Notes under the pieces: generated by a model
Told to the model about the DNA's origin: nothing
What the model saw: only the letters and a program-made list of their open reading frames with translations
The model's database searches: none
Translations under genes and position numbers: made by a program
DNA from: Candidatus Daviesbacteria bacterium
GTDB lineage: Bacteria; Patescibacteriota; Microgenomatia; Daviesbacterales; UBA10151
NCBI GenBank assembly: GCA_003519445.1
Contig: DOWS01000025.1
Location: forward strand, 511 to 5,613
Length of the DNA stretch: 5,103 nt
Direction of reading: 5' to 3'
In this document: piece by piece, positions 1-4,999 of the stretch
Layout: each line of letters starts with the position of its first letter
Position numbering within the stretch: position 1 is the stretch's first letter

Positions 1-1
1 A

Positions 2-451
2 GTGGGAGGAGAGATTGTTAAATTTTTACAAAGGGAGAAAGTACCGGTGGTGGTCCTGGATTTTAATCCCCATCTGGTTGATGCTTTGCTTAAAGAAAAA
101 ATTAGCGTGTTATACGGGGATATCGGCGATCCGGAAGTGTTTGACAGTTTGAGTTTGGAGCGGGCCAAAATGGTCATTTCCACCTCGCCCACAATGGCGG
201 ACAACAAACTGCTGCTGGAGGAACTGCATTACCGTGGTATTAACATTCCCGTGATTGTTCGGGCGGAAACTGCCCGGGAAGCAAAACAGCTTTATAAAGC
301 AGGAGCAGATTATGTAATTATCCCCGATATTCTGGCAGGGGATTTTTTACTGGGGATTATCAAGGAACATTTGGGGGATAGCGCTTTTTTTAAAGATAGA
401 GCCAGAATTGAGCTGGACCGGTTAGAGCGCAAAACCCTGGCCTGGGAATGA
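2..451 (+). CDS. TrkA-N/RCK NAD-binding domain, C-terminal part of a cation transport protein (5' truncated)
   Basis: About 149 residues are visible. The frame is open to the left edge and the first residues (VGGEIVKFL) read as the second half of a Rossmann GxGxxG motif, so the GTG at position 2 is very probably an internal Val codon, not the start. Further hallmarks of the TrkA-N (RCK) fold follow: a strand ending in Asp (VVVLD, residues 16-20) that would hold the NAD ribose, LYGDIGDPEVF (37-47), the AKMVISTSP strand (55-63), IVRAET (85-90) and AGADYVIIP (100-108). In Kef-type antiporters and RCK-gated K+ channels this cytoplasmic domain binds NAD(H) or nucleotides and gates cation flux. The conserved AGADYVI-P and AGDFLLGII segments near the end are usual for KefB-like proteins, so a cation:proton antiporter is my preferred guess; a K+ channel or TrkA is possible because the membrane part lies outside the window. 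It ends in TGA and converges on the next gene. Confidence 0.85.
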   Translation: MGGEIVKFLQREKVPVVVLDFNPHLVDALLKEKISVLYGDIGDPEVFDSLSLERAKMVISTSPTMADNKLLLEELHYRGINIPVIVRAETAREAKQLYKAGADYVIIPDILAGDFLLGIIKEHLGDSAFFKDRARIELDRLERKTLAWE

Positions 452-455
452 AAGC

Positions 456-485
456 CAGGTGGATGGAATATAATTCTTCCACCTG
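456..485. terminator. Hairpin between two convergent genes, possible bidirectional terminator
   Basis: The sequence CAGGTGGA (456-463) is the exact reverse complement of TCCACCTG (478-485), giving an 8-bp stem with a 14-nt loop. It starts 4 nt after the stop codon of the TrkA-N gene and lies 18 nt past the stop of the opposite-strand gene, where a shared terminator is expected. There is no clean U tract on either side (only a short T run on the minus strand), so termination efficiency is uncertain. Confidence 0.5.
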
Positions 486-503
486 ACCTCCATTTAATAT
501 CCT

Positions 504-764
504 TTACATTGCAGGGGCTGCTTGTCCCATGTCTCCCGAAGGAGTGTTGTCACTAGGCATACAGGTACAACTTTGTTCACCTTGACCGCAAGGAGCGCAT
601 ACGCCCTCTTGAGCACTTCCTCCGCATTTAACGCAGGCTGCTGCCGGTTGTGACGGTTGTTGTGGCTCTGCTGCAGGTTGATCAACAGGTTGCGAAGGCA
701 TTGCGCCTCCTCCCATAGGATCAGCCGGAGCAGACGGATTTTGATTTGGATCGTCTGGATTCAT
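504..764 (-). CDS. Small Pro/Ala/Gln-rich protein with paired Cys motifs (putative zinc ribbon)
   Basis: The product is 86 residues from the ATG at 764. That start is chosen because AAAGGAGGTGA lies 8 nt upstream; an in-frame GTG at 776 falls inside this ribosome site and cannot be the start. Residues 1-43 are low-complexity and hydrophilic, rich in Pro, Gln, Ala and Asp, with a GGG at 18-20. Residues 44-68 contain CxxC (C44, C47), CxxC (C56, C59) and CxC (C66, C68); the spacing of the two CxxC pairs fits a small zinc-ribbon knuckle. A short Ser/Gly/Ala-rich tail follows. There is no signal peptide or membrane segment, so a cytoplasmic location is likely. I do not recognise a named family; zinc binding is inferred from Cys spacing alone. 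The strong ribosome site suggests high expression. It is transcribed divergently from the LCP-like operon, with overlapping promoters. Confidence 0.8.
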   Translation of the reverse strand: MNPDDPNQNPSAPADPMGGGAMPSQPVDQPAAEPQQPSQPAAACVKCGGSAQEGVCAPCGQGEQSCTCMPSDNTPSGDMGQAAPAM

Positions 765-772
765 TTTAAATA

Positions 773-783
773 TCACCTCCTTT
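773..783 (-). promoter_or_regulatory. Perfect Shine-Dalgarno of the Cys-motif small protein
   Basis: On the minus strand this reads AAAGGAGGTGA, complementary to the bacterial 16S 3' end over its whole core and 8 nt before the ATG at 764. It is by far the strongest ribosome site in the window, and it decides the start codon. Confidence 0.9.
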
Positions 784-788
784 ATTTC

Positions 789-818
789 AGTTTATCCCAT
801 ACTATTGCGTCAGGTCAA
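789..818 (-). promoter_or_regulatory. Predicted sigma70-type promoter for the Cys-motif small protein
   Basis: On the minus strand, TTGACC (818-813, 5 of 6 consensus) is followed after 18 bp by TAAACT (794-789, 4 of 6). Transcription would begin near 782, giving a leader of about 18 nt that just contains the Shine-Dalgarno. It overlaps the oppositely directed promoter at 805-834. Confidence 0.55.
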
Positions 819-834
819 TACTTAAAGTTACAAT
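805..834 (+). promoter_or_regulatory. Predicted promoter of the LCP-like operon, leaderless geometry
   Basis: TACAAT (829-834, 5 of 6 to TATAAT) lies exactly 6 nt before the ATG at 841, so a start point 7 nt past the -10 would be the A of the ATG itself. TTGCGT (805-810) is a weak -35 (TTG only) at 18 bp. No properly spaced Shine-Dalgarno is present; a GGAAG lies only 1 nt from the ATG. Confidence 0.55.
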
Positions 835-840
835 GGAAGT

Positions 841-1842
841 ATGCCCAAATGGAAGTTAGTCCAGTCGAGCCGTAAACAGAAAAAGAAAATTAAATTGGCT
901 CTTTTGACTGTTGTCTTTTTGGGACTTCTTTTTTTAGCAGGGGGCCTCTCGAATTTAACAAAAACTTTAACTTCTCCCTGGCAGCTTGCCGTGGAAAAGA
1001 AAAATTTCCGTTGGGATGGCAGCTACAATATTAATGTTGTCTTCAAAGGGGTTTCTGTTTCTCTGGTTGGTTTTAATCCTGTTTCGAAAAAAATAACTAT
1101 TATTAAGATTCCCAATCAAACTTACCTTGATGTGCAGGGAGGTTTTGGTAAATGGCAAATTAGATCGGTTTATGATTTAGGCCAGTCTGGCGCAGGTGGA
1201 GCAGAGATGCTTGAAAGAACAATTACTTCTTTTTTTGGAGTACCAGTGCAAGGTTTTATTCAGCTGAAAGGGGATTTTGCGGAAAAAGAGGCGGAGGATT
1301 TTATCTATTGGATCAGGCAAAACCCCGCGAATATTTTTTTGGCGCTTAATAATACAAAGAGCGACTTAAGCCCTTTGGAGCTTATTAATTTAAATTTAAG
1401 CCTTTTTCAAGTGAGATTTGATAAGGTTAATTCCATAAATCCGGAGACTCTGGCGCTTGATAAAAGCAGTCTCCCGGACCAGACAGAAGTTTTAATTGGT
1501 GATCCGGTTAGGATTGATTCCATTTCCCAAGCATTGGTAGATGATAATGTTTTGAAAGAGCATAAAACAGTAGCGGTTTTTAATGCAACCGATCGGCCCT
1601 TGATTGCCCAAAAAGCCGCCCGGATTATTACTAATTTAGGAGGTAATGTTATCCAAATTTCCAATACTTCTTTAAGGCAGGATAAAACCCGGATCTGGGG
1701 AGAACAGTCTCAAACCCTAAAAAGGTTGACGCAAATTTTTAGCTGTTGTGATAAAATTGAGCCACAGCTTGAAGGGATTTCTTCCCGTGCCCAAATAAAT
1801 GTTATTTTGGGTGAGGATTTCTTTTTCAGGTTAGGAAATTGA
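841..1842 (+). CDS. LytR-CpsA-Psr (LCP)-like membrane-anchored protein with LytR C-terminal domain, active site degenerate
   Basis: The 333-residue protein has a basic cytoplasmic N-terminus (RKQKKK, 11-16), one membrane segment (about 18-36) and an extracytoplasmic remainder. Residues about 60-150 resemble an LCP domain: the VGFNPVSKKITIIKIP strand pair (76-91), then a GGAEMLERTITSFFGVPVQGF segment matching the usual helix and strand before the F/Y-rich core. Residues about 242-327 match the LytR_C domain: VAVFNAT (244-250), an AQKAARIITNLGG helix, and a final VILGEDF strand (321-327). LCP enzymes transfer lipid-linked glycopolymers onto peptidoglycan using conserved Asp and Arg residues. 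Here the usual IPRDT motif reads IPNQT (90-94), with both Arg and Asp replaced, so catalysis may be lost or altered. The LCP call is from remembered family pattern; the LytR_C part is the surer half. It is first in an operon with the next gene. Confidence 0.7.
   Translation: MPKWKLVQSSRKQKKKIKLALLTVVFLGLLFLAGGLSNLTKTLTSPWQLAVEKKNFRWDGSYNINVVFKGVSVSLVGFNPVSKKITIIKIPNQTYLDVQGGFGKWQIRSVYDLGQSGAGGAEMLERTITSFFGVPVQGFIQLKGDFAEKEAEDFIYWIRQNPANIFLALNNTKSDLSPLELINLNLSLFQVRFDKVNSINPETLALDKSSLPDQTEVLIGDPVRIDSISQALVDDNVLKEHKTVAVFNATDRPLIAQKAARIITNLGGNVIQISNTSLRQDKTRIWGEQSQTLKRLTQIFSCCDKIEPQLEGISSRAQINVILGEDFFFRLGN
1833..1836 (+). promoter_or_regulatory. Ribosome binding site within the LCP-like operon
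   Basis: AGGA ends 6 nt before the ATG at 1843 and lies inside the last codons of the upstream gene. It supports reinitiation at this ATG, which abuts the preceding TGA, over a simple read-through interpretation. Confidence 0.5.
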
Positions 1843-2523
1843 ATGATTTTTTGGATTATCCTTTTTGCAGTGATTGTTTTTATCTCTTTTTTGCTGGCTC
1901 TCCGCTCAATGGCTGATTTTGAGGAAAGCCCTATAGAGAAAAAACATCAATACAGTTTATTTTTAATCCGCAACAGCCAATTTTTAAACAAAGTTATTTT
2001 GGATTCTATTCACGAGCTGATTTTGAAAGACGGGTTATTAATCAGTCTTGAAAGATTGATTAAAGGAGGGGAGAGCGCTTTGGTAATTTATGGTCCGCAG
2101 GAGATATTGCGCAACTTCGAAGTTTTGAATTTCCTGGAATTGGAAGATTACACAGGGATTGATCAGGTTGCCTTGCAAGCATGGGAGATTGGAGTGAGAA
2201 AGCAGGAAAAGATTGAATCAATAGGCAGTTTTTTTAAAAGTCTGCCGCGGCTTTCCGGAAACGAACAACTTTGGTGGCAGTTGGTATTAAAAGCTGAAAA
2301 CTCCCCGGGTGAAAACAAGTTTTTCCAGGGGCAAATTAGATTAGTTACTTCATCAGCCTCGCCGGAGATAAAAAATGGGGCAGCAAATGGCTTAACAAAA
2401 GTGCCTAAGCCTTTTACCAAAGAGCAGGTGATTGGTTTTTACCAAAAGAGAAGTTTTATTCAAAATAAATATAACCCTATTTTAGGAAGCAAAGCGGTTT
2501 TAGAGCTTTTGGCTCTTGTTTAA
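1843..2523 (+). CDS. Membrane-anchored protein of unknown function, second gene of the LCP-like operon
   Basis: The protein has 226 residues. A single hydrophobic segment (about 2-20) starts at the N-terminus, followed by a mixed, mostly hydrophilic domain. Positive charges lie after the segment (R21, then K33-K34) and none before it, hinting that the soluble part faces the cytoplasm. Visible traits are a Leu/Ile-rich region (38-110), an NEQLWWQLVLKA segment with paired Trp (140-151), a Gly/Ser-rich stretch (about 154-185) and a hydrophobic C-terminus. I do not recognise the family. The ATG directly follows the TGA of the upstream gene without a gap and in the same frame; AGGA at 1833-1836, 6 nt before the ATG, supplies a modest ribosome site, so translational coupling is likely. 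Its stop codon overlaps that of the convergent TPR gene. A role alongside the LCP-like protein in the envelope is a guess from co-transcription only. Confidence 0.75.
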   Translation: MIFWIILFAVIVFISFLLALRSMADFEESPIEKKHQYSLFLIRNSQFLNKVILDSIHELILKDGLLISLERLIKGGESALVIYGPQEILRNFEVLNFLELEDYTGIDQVALQAWEIGVRKQEKIESIGSFFKSLPRLSGNEQLWWQLVLKAENSPGENKFFQGQIRLVTSSASPEIKNGAANGLTKVPKPFTKEQVIGFYQKRSFIQNKYNPILGSKAVLELLALV

Positions 2524-2530
2524 GCTTCCT
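2484..2530. terminator. Nested hairpins across overlapping convergent stop codons
   Basis: AGGAAGC (2484-2490) is complementary to GCTTCCT (2524-2530), and inside that loop AGAGC (2502-2506) pairs with GCTCT (2512-2516), the latter followed by TGTTT. Both stems straddle or flank the shared TTAA at 2520-2523 where the two convergent genes stop. With no intergenic space, this is the only candidate terminator; stems are short and T runs poor, so it is tentative. Confidence 0.3.
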
Positions 2531-3236
2531 GTTCTCCCTCTTCGTCACTGTTTTCATCTTCTTCATCATCTATACTGGTAATCATTTCCAGATGGGGAGA
2601 GCTGGAACCTTCCAGAAATGAAGGTTGATTTTTAAATCTTTTGCTGCGGAAAGTTTCCCTAATCAGCAGGGATAAATTATTGACCCGTACAGACTTGATA
2701 AAAAACTCATATTTATTACCTCCTTTAAGCAGTCTCATTAAATGATGGCAGACATCATCTGGCAAGACTCCCAAATATGAGCCTTCTTTGTCAACAATGG
2801 TGATTTTTCTATTTTTGACTGTTACACCAACCTGCATACCGCAATATGCCTGAAGCAATTTTTGCGGCGCTGCCACTTTTAAAAGATTAACAATTTTACT
2901 TTTGCCTGGCTCCTGCAGGAATAGCGAAGAAGACAGTTTGCTGTGGCCATTACCAATTTTAGGTTGACTATTTGATTTAAATGATTTAATAATCTTTAAG
3001 TTTTTCGAGGCTATCGGGTTGTAAGGATCATATTTTAGAGCTTCGTTATAAAATTTTTTAGCCAAATTAAATCTTCCCATTTCCATGTAAGCCCGACCCA
3101 AACGGGCCAACCCGTCTACATTTTGCGGGTCAAATTTGATAATTTTCTTATTAAGTTTTAAGGCGTCATCCCAGCGGGCCTCGAGTGCTGCGGAAATTGC
3201 CTGGTGGTGAATATTAGAAGAAGTAGAATCATCCAT
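2520..3236 (-). CDS. TPR-repeat protein with a conserved-looking C-terminal domain and acidic tail
   Basis: The 238-residue protein has no signal peptide or membrane segment and is probably cytoplasmic. Residues about 8-75 form two tetratricopeptide repeats: the first has AALEARWDDALKLNKKIIKFDPQN and the second GLARLGRAYMEMGRFNLAKKFY then ALKYDPYNP, with the typical W/G-A-Y/F-A-P positions. A Ser/Lys linker (about 82-115) leads to a compact domain (about 120-200) with the pattern VGVTVKNRKITIVDKEGSYL, GVLPDDVCHHLMRLLKGGNKY and SLLIRE, which suggests a small beta-barrel with a helix, HIRAN-like in style; this is only a resemblance. The last 16 residues (223-238) are strongly acidic, with 11 Asp or Glu. 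TPRs mediate protein binding, so an adaptor role is likely; the partner is unknown. Start is the ATG at 3236, fixed by the near-consensus promoter immediately upstream; no Shine-Dalgarno is visible. Confidence 0.85.
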   Translation of the reverse strand: MDDSTSSNIHHQAISAALEARWDDALKLNKKIIKFDPQNVDGLARLGRAYMEMGRFNLAKKFYNEALKYDPYNPIASKNLKIIKSFKSNSQPKIGNGHSKLSSSLFLQEPGKSKIVNLLKVAAPQKLLQAYCGMQVGVTVKNRKITIVDKEGSYLGVLPDDVCHHLMRLLKGGNKYEFFIKSVRVNNLSLLIRETFRSKRFKNQPSFLEGSSSPHLEMITSIDDEEDENSDEEGEQEA

Positions 3237-3247
3237 CTGAACTTAAA

Positions 3248-3276
3248 AGTATAGATAGATAATAGATGCTTGTCAA
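3248..3276 (-). promoter_or_regulatory. Near-consensus sigma70-type promoter of the TPR gene, very short leader
   Basis: On the minus strand, a perfect TTGACA (3276-3271) is followed after exactly 17 bp by TATACT (3253-3248, 5 of 6). Transcription is predicted to begin near 3241, leaving about 5 nt before the ATG at 3236 and no room for a Shine-Dalgarno. This is the best promoter in the window. Confidence 0.8.
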
Positions 3277-3292
3277 TTTCTTTCGGGTTAAA

Positions 3293-3567
3293 TTAGTCCA
3301 TGGGAGCATAAAGAGGCGTTAGTTCGGCATCGATTGGTATTTCTCTTGCGGGATTTAGCGGGTGGCGGAAAATGATGCATATTCCTTCACTGCTTCGGTT
3401 GTTGCAAAACTCATTGGGAGGTCGATCCTAACGCGATGATGTATCCTCCAGTTTTCTAATTGTGATCCATTCGGAATTATTACACGAGAAGGAGGGCTAA
3501 AACGGCCTAATGATATTTTATAAGCTGTAATTAAATCAGGCCTTATGCCTTCGGGACTCGCATTCAT
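3293..3567 (-). pseudogene. Small unrecognised gene with an apparent one-base frameshift
   Basis: The intact frame from ATG 3567 gives 70 residues, stopping at 3355. In the -1 frame, sense codons continue without a break through HPLNPAREIPIDAELTPLYA and end at a TAA at 3293-3295, 16 bp before the -35 of the TPR gene. Adding one T to the TTTT run (AAAA at 3369-3372 on +) joins residue 66 of the first frame to a 25-residue tail, giving a 91-residue protein that fills the otherwise empty gap. The first part is hydrophilic with Pro and Arg (RFSPPSRVIIPNGSQLENW at 22-40, RIHHRVRIDLP at 41-51); no membrane segment or known motif is seen. A promoter with leaderless geometry upstream argues that the 5' frame is a real gene. 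It could be a natural frameshift, a sequencing or assembly error in the homopolymer, or simply an intact 70-residue gene with a chance tail. I do not recognise a family. Confidence 0.55.
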
Positions 3568-3573
3568 GGTTGG

Positions 3574-3602
3574 ACTATAACATATTTCTAAACCAAGAAC
3601 AA
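3574..3602 (-). promoter_or_regulatory. Extended -10 promoter of the small frameshifted gene, leaderless geometry
   Basis: On the minus strand TATAGT (3579-3574, 5 of 6) is preceded directly by TGT, an extended -10 element, and lies exactly 6 nt before the ATG at 3567. TTGTTC (3602-3597, TTG matched) sits at 17 bp. No Shine-Dalgarno is present (CCAACC precedes the ATG). Confidence 0.65.
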
Positions 3603-3638
3603 TCTTTTGGAGGAAAGGTAAAGCTATCTGATTTTAAT

Positions 3639-3668
3639 ACGACAGCTGGTTCGCGTATATGGTAAAGT
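3639..3668 (+). promoter_or_regulatory. Predicted promoter of the PsbP-like membrane protein gene, leaderless geometry
   Basis: TAAAGT (3663-3668, 4 of 6) is preceded by TGG (3660-3662), an extended -10, and ends exactly 6 nt before the ATG at 3675. ACGACA (3639-3644) matches GACA of the -35 at 18 bp. An AAGG at 3669-3672 is too close to the ATG to act as a usual Shine-Dalgarno. Confidence 0.5.
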
Positions 3669-3674
3669 AAGGTT

Positions 3675-4475
3675 ATGGAAGAGAATTTGCCACAGCCCCA
3701 AGTTCCGGTAGTTTCTGTTCCTCCTGTGCAACCACCAATTCCTACGAAAAGATTACCCCTAAAATGGATTTTGATTATTGCTCTTTTGGCAGGGATAGTT
3801 TTGGCAGGTACATTTCTTATTTTTAAATCCCAATCTGGTAAACAATCTTCGCAATCAAACCCACAAGCTCCCATCCAACCTAATGTTTCTGCAACTCCTA
3901 TTTTAGATGAAACTGCCAACTGGAAAACATATATGGATGAGAAATATAAATTTCAATTCTCATATCCACCAACTGTATATCTGAAGATATCGCCGAAATT
4001 TCCCGACCAAATCTTTTTAACGGAAAACGATATTGACATCGAAAAAGTAATGGAGGGCCCATTTGCGCTTATATCTACTGCAATTTGGGATAAAAACGAA
4101 TTTCAAAAAGCGGGTTATCCATTGCAAGAAAAGTATCTAAAAAGTGAAAACATAATGGTTGACGGTGTTAATGCTGTCAAAGTAAGCGGAACCATCTCTG
4201 AAGATTCAGAAGGACTATATCTTGCAGGTATCTACCACCAAGAAATATATTTCCCTATAAACGATAAAATCATCCATTTTATGTTTTATGAAGATCCATC
4301 GAGTAATATAAAATTATTGGATCAAATTCTTTCTACTTTTAAGTTTACAGATCAAACAAACACTGAAGCGAAATTTTGCGGGGGGATTGCCAATATTGAA
4401 TGTCCGACAGGATATACCTGTAAACTGGGTGGCTCCTACCCCGACGCCGGGGGTAAATGCGTTGTTAAGGAATAG
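3675..4475 (+). CDS. Membrane-anchored protein with PsbP-like extracytoplasmic domain and four-Cys tail
   Basis: The 266-residue protein has a Pro-rich cytoplasmic N-terminus (residues 1-28), a basic boundary (KR at 25-26, K30), one membrane segment (about 31-50) and a Ser/Gln/Pro-rich linker (51-80). Residues about 83-225 form the main outer domain, opening with WKTYMDEKYKFQFSYPP and closing with LLDQILSTFKF; this opening and closing pattern is common in PsbP-like or related domains of small anchored bacterial proteins. Residues 235-262 carry four Cys (C235, C243, C249, C262) in an ECPTGYTC context ending in a PDAGGKC turn, likely two disulfides outside the membrane. The function is unknown; such proteins may bind ligands or surfaces, which is inference. 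The ATG is supported by promoter spacing. Codons near the end form a strong GC hairpin (4437-4455). A similar small Cys-rich gene follows after 43 bp. Confidence 0.8.
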   Translation: MEENLPQPQVPVVSVPPVQPPIPTKRLPLKWILIIALLAGIVLAGTFLIFKSQSGKQSSQSNPQAPIQPNVSATPILDETANWKTYMDEKYKFQFSYPPTVYLKISPKFPDQIFLTENDIDIEKVMEGPFALISTAIWDKNEFQKAGYPLQEKYLKSENIMVDGVNAVKVSGTISEDSEGLYLAGIYHQEIYFPINDKIIHFMFYEDPSSNIKLLDQILSTFKFTDQTNTEAKFCGGIANIECPTGYTCKLGGSYPDAGGKCVVKE

Positions 4476-4489
4476 GTCGTTGTCCCCCC
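4437..4489 (+). other. G/C tracts able to form alternative hairpins around the end of the PsbP-like gene
   Basis: TACCCC (4437-4442) can pair with GGGGTA (4450-4455) inside the last codons. The same G run (4449-4453) can instead pair with CCCCCC (4484-4489), which lies just after the stop codon and is followed by TTT. This could be a weak terminator or chance; the 30-nt loop of the second form makes it a poor intrinsic terminator. Confidence 0.2.
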
Positions 4490-4512
4490 TTTCCCTGCCA
4501 ATATAGTAAAAT
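4480..4512 (+). promoter_or_regulatory. Predicted promoter of the 12-Cys protein gene, leaderless or 5-nt leader
   Basis: Two overlapping -10 choices exist. TAAAAT (4507-4512, 5 of 6) ends exactly 6 nt before the GTG at 4519. TATAGT (4502-4507, 5 of 6) has TTGTCC (4480-4485, 4 of 6) at 16 bp and would give a leader of about 5 nt. Either way there is no room for a ribosome site, and none is seen. Confidence 0.5.
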
Positions 4513-4518
4513 AAAACT

Positions 4519-4857
4519 GTGCGAATTTTTTTAATTGCTTTTATAGGAGCGATATTTATATTTGGGGCGATAGGTTATATCTATTTTGAAGATTTATCAC
4601 GGGTTTGTCTTCAAGCCTTTTTTTGGGCAAAAAACACAAAAACCGGACAATGTAAGTATTTTCCGAGTTCATGTATCCCAAGAGGTTGGGAGTTTACATC
4701 TGGCGGAGAGTGTAGAAAAGATGAATGCTTTATTGATAGTGACTGCGGTTTAGAAAAGAAGTGTAAACAAGAAAAATGTACCATACCTAAAGACTATTGC
4801 CCAGGAATGGATAACTCTTTCTGTCAAGAAATGACCTGTCCACTAAAGTGCATATAA
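4519..4857 (+). CDS. Small Cys-rich secreted or membrane-anchored protein (12 Cys)
   Basis: The 112-residue protein starts at GTG, chosen because a promoter-like -10 lies 6 nt upstream and the hydrophobic segment (about 2-22) begins at once. This segment may be an uncleaved anchor or signal; only one charge (R2) precedes it. The outer part holds 12 Cys (30, 45, 52, 65, 70, 76, 82, 87, 94, 102, 107, 111), an even number fitting six disulfides. The stretch CFIDSDCGLEKKCKQEKC (70-87) has the C-x-DSDC-G-x-x-C-x-x-x-C pattern seen in many small secreted Cys-knot-like repeats of uncultured bacteria and archaea. No enzyme motif is visible and I do not recognise a family. It follows the PsbP-like gene on the same strand with its own promoter; both have Cys-rich outer ends, so both may depend on the same extracytoplasmic oxidation system. 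Confidence 0.75.
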   Translation: MRIFLIAFIGAIFIFGAIGYIYFEDLSRVCLQAFFWAKNTKTGQCKYFPSSCIPRGWEFTSGGECRKDECFIDSDCGLEKKCKQEKCTIPKDYCPGMDNSFCQEMTCPLKCI

Positions 4858-4931
4858 CATAAAACGCGCTCCCTTGGCGCATGAGCACAAAAACTTCCGC
4901 TGCTGACATCGAATCAATAGTAAACAAGGTT

Positions 4932-4953
4932 AAGACATTCGCTTGGCTGTCTT
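4932..4953. terminator. Hairpin in the right-end region, possible terminator
   Basis: AAGACA (4932-4937) pairs with TGTCTT (4948-4953) over a 10-nt loop that can partly pair further. It lies between the + strand Cys-rich gene and the minus-strand promoter-like site, facing both. Neither side has a proper T tract, so the role is uncertain. Confidence 0.25.
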
Positions 4954-4960
4954 GTAATGT

Positions 4961-4993
4961 TCATAACGGCTCGTAAACCCAAAAGGTTTTCAT
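4961..4993 (-). CDS. Possible 10-residue leader peptide or remnant start of a lost gene
   Basis: The minus-strand frame ATG (4993-4991) encodes MKTFWVYEPL and stops at TGA (4963-4961). It is listed only because it has all start signals: a TATAAT, a Shine-Dalgarno AAGGA (5004-5000) and 6-nt spacing. Three aromatic residues (F4, W5, Y7) lie close together. It could be a regulatory leader peptide, the intact beginning of a gene broken soon after, or chance. No long frame continues in any phase downstream on this strand. Confidence 0.25.
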   Translation of the reverse strand: MKTFWVYEPL

Positions 4994-4999
4994 AGCTTT

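Noticed and set aside
2..4. GTG as the true start of the TrkA-N gene
   Set aside because: It would begin within the Rossmann glycine motif and remove the first strand; the frame is open to the window edge.
657..875. Plus-strand 72-codon frame
   Set aside because: It runs antisense to the Cys-motif gene and into the LCP-like start; the composition is Arg/Leu/Ile-rich, as expected of an antisense shadow.
967..1664. Minus-strand open frames inside the LCP-like gene
   Set aside because: They are antisense to a protein with a clear membrane segment and LytR_C domain and have no start signals.
1840..1842. TGA used as a sense codon (alternative code as in Gracilibacteria or SR1)
   Set aside because: The long frames contain no internal TGA while using ordinary Gly codons, and extending the first gene past its TGA runs antisense over the neighbour.
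3575..3919. Minus-strand 114-codon open frame
   Set aside because: It lies mostly opposite the well-supported PsbP-like gene, covers both divergent promoters, and its translation shows no domain character.
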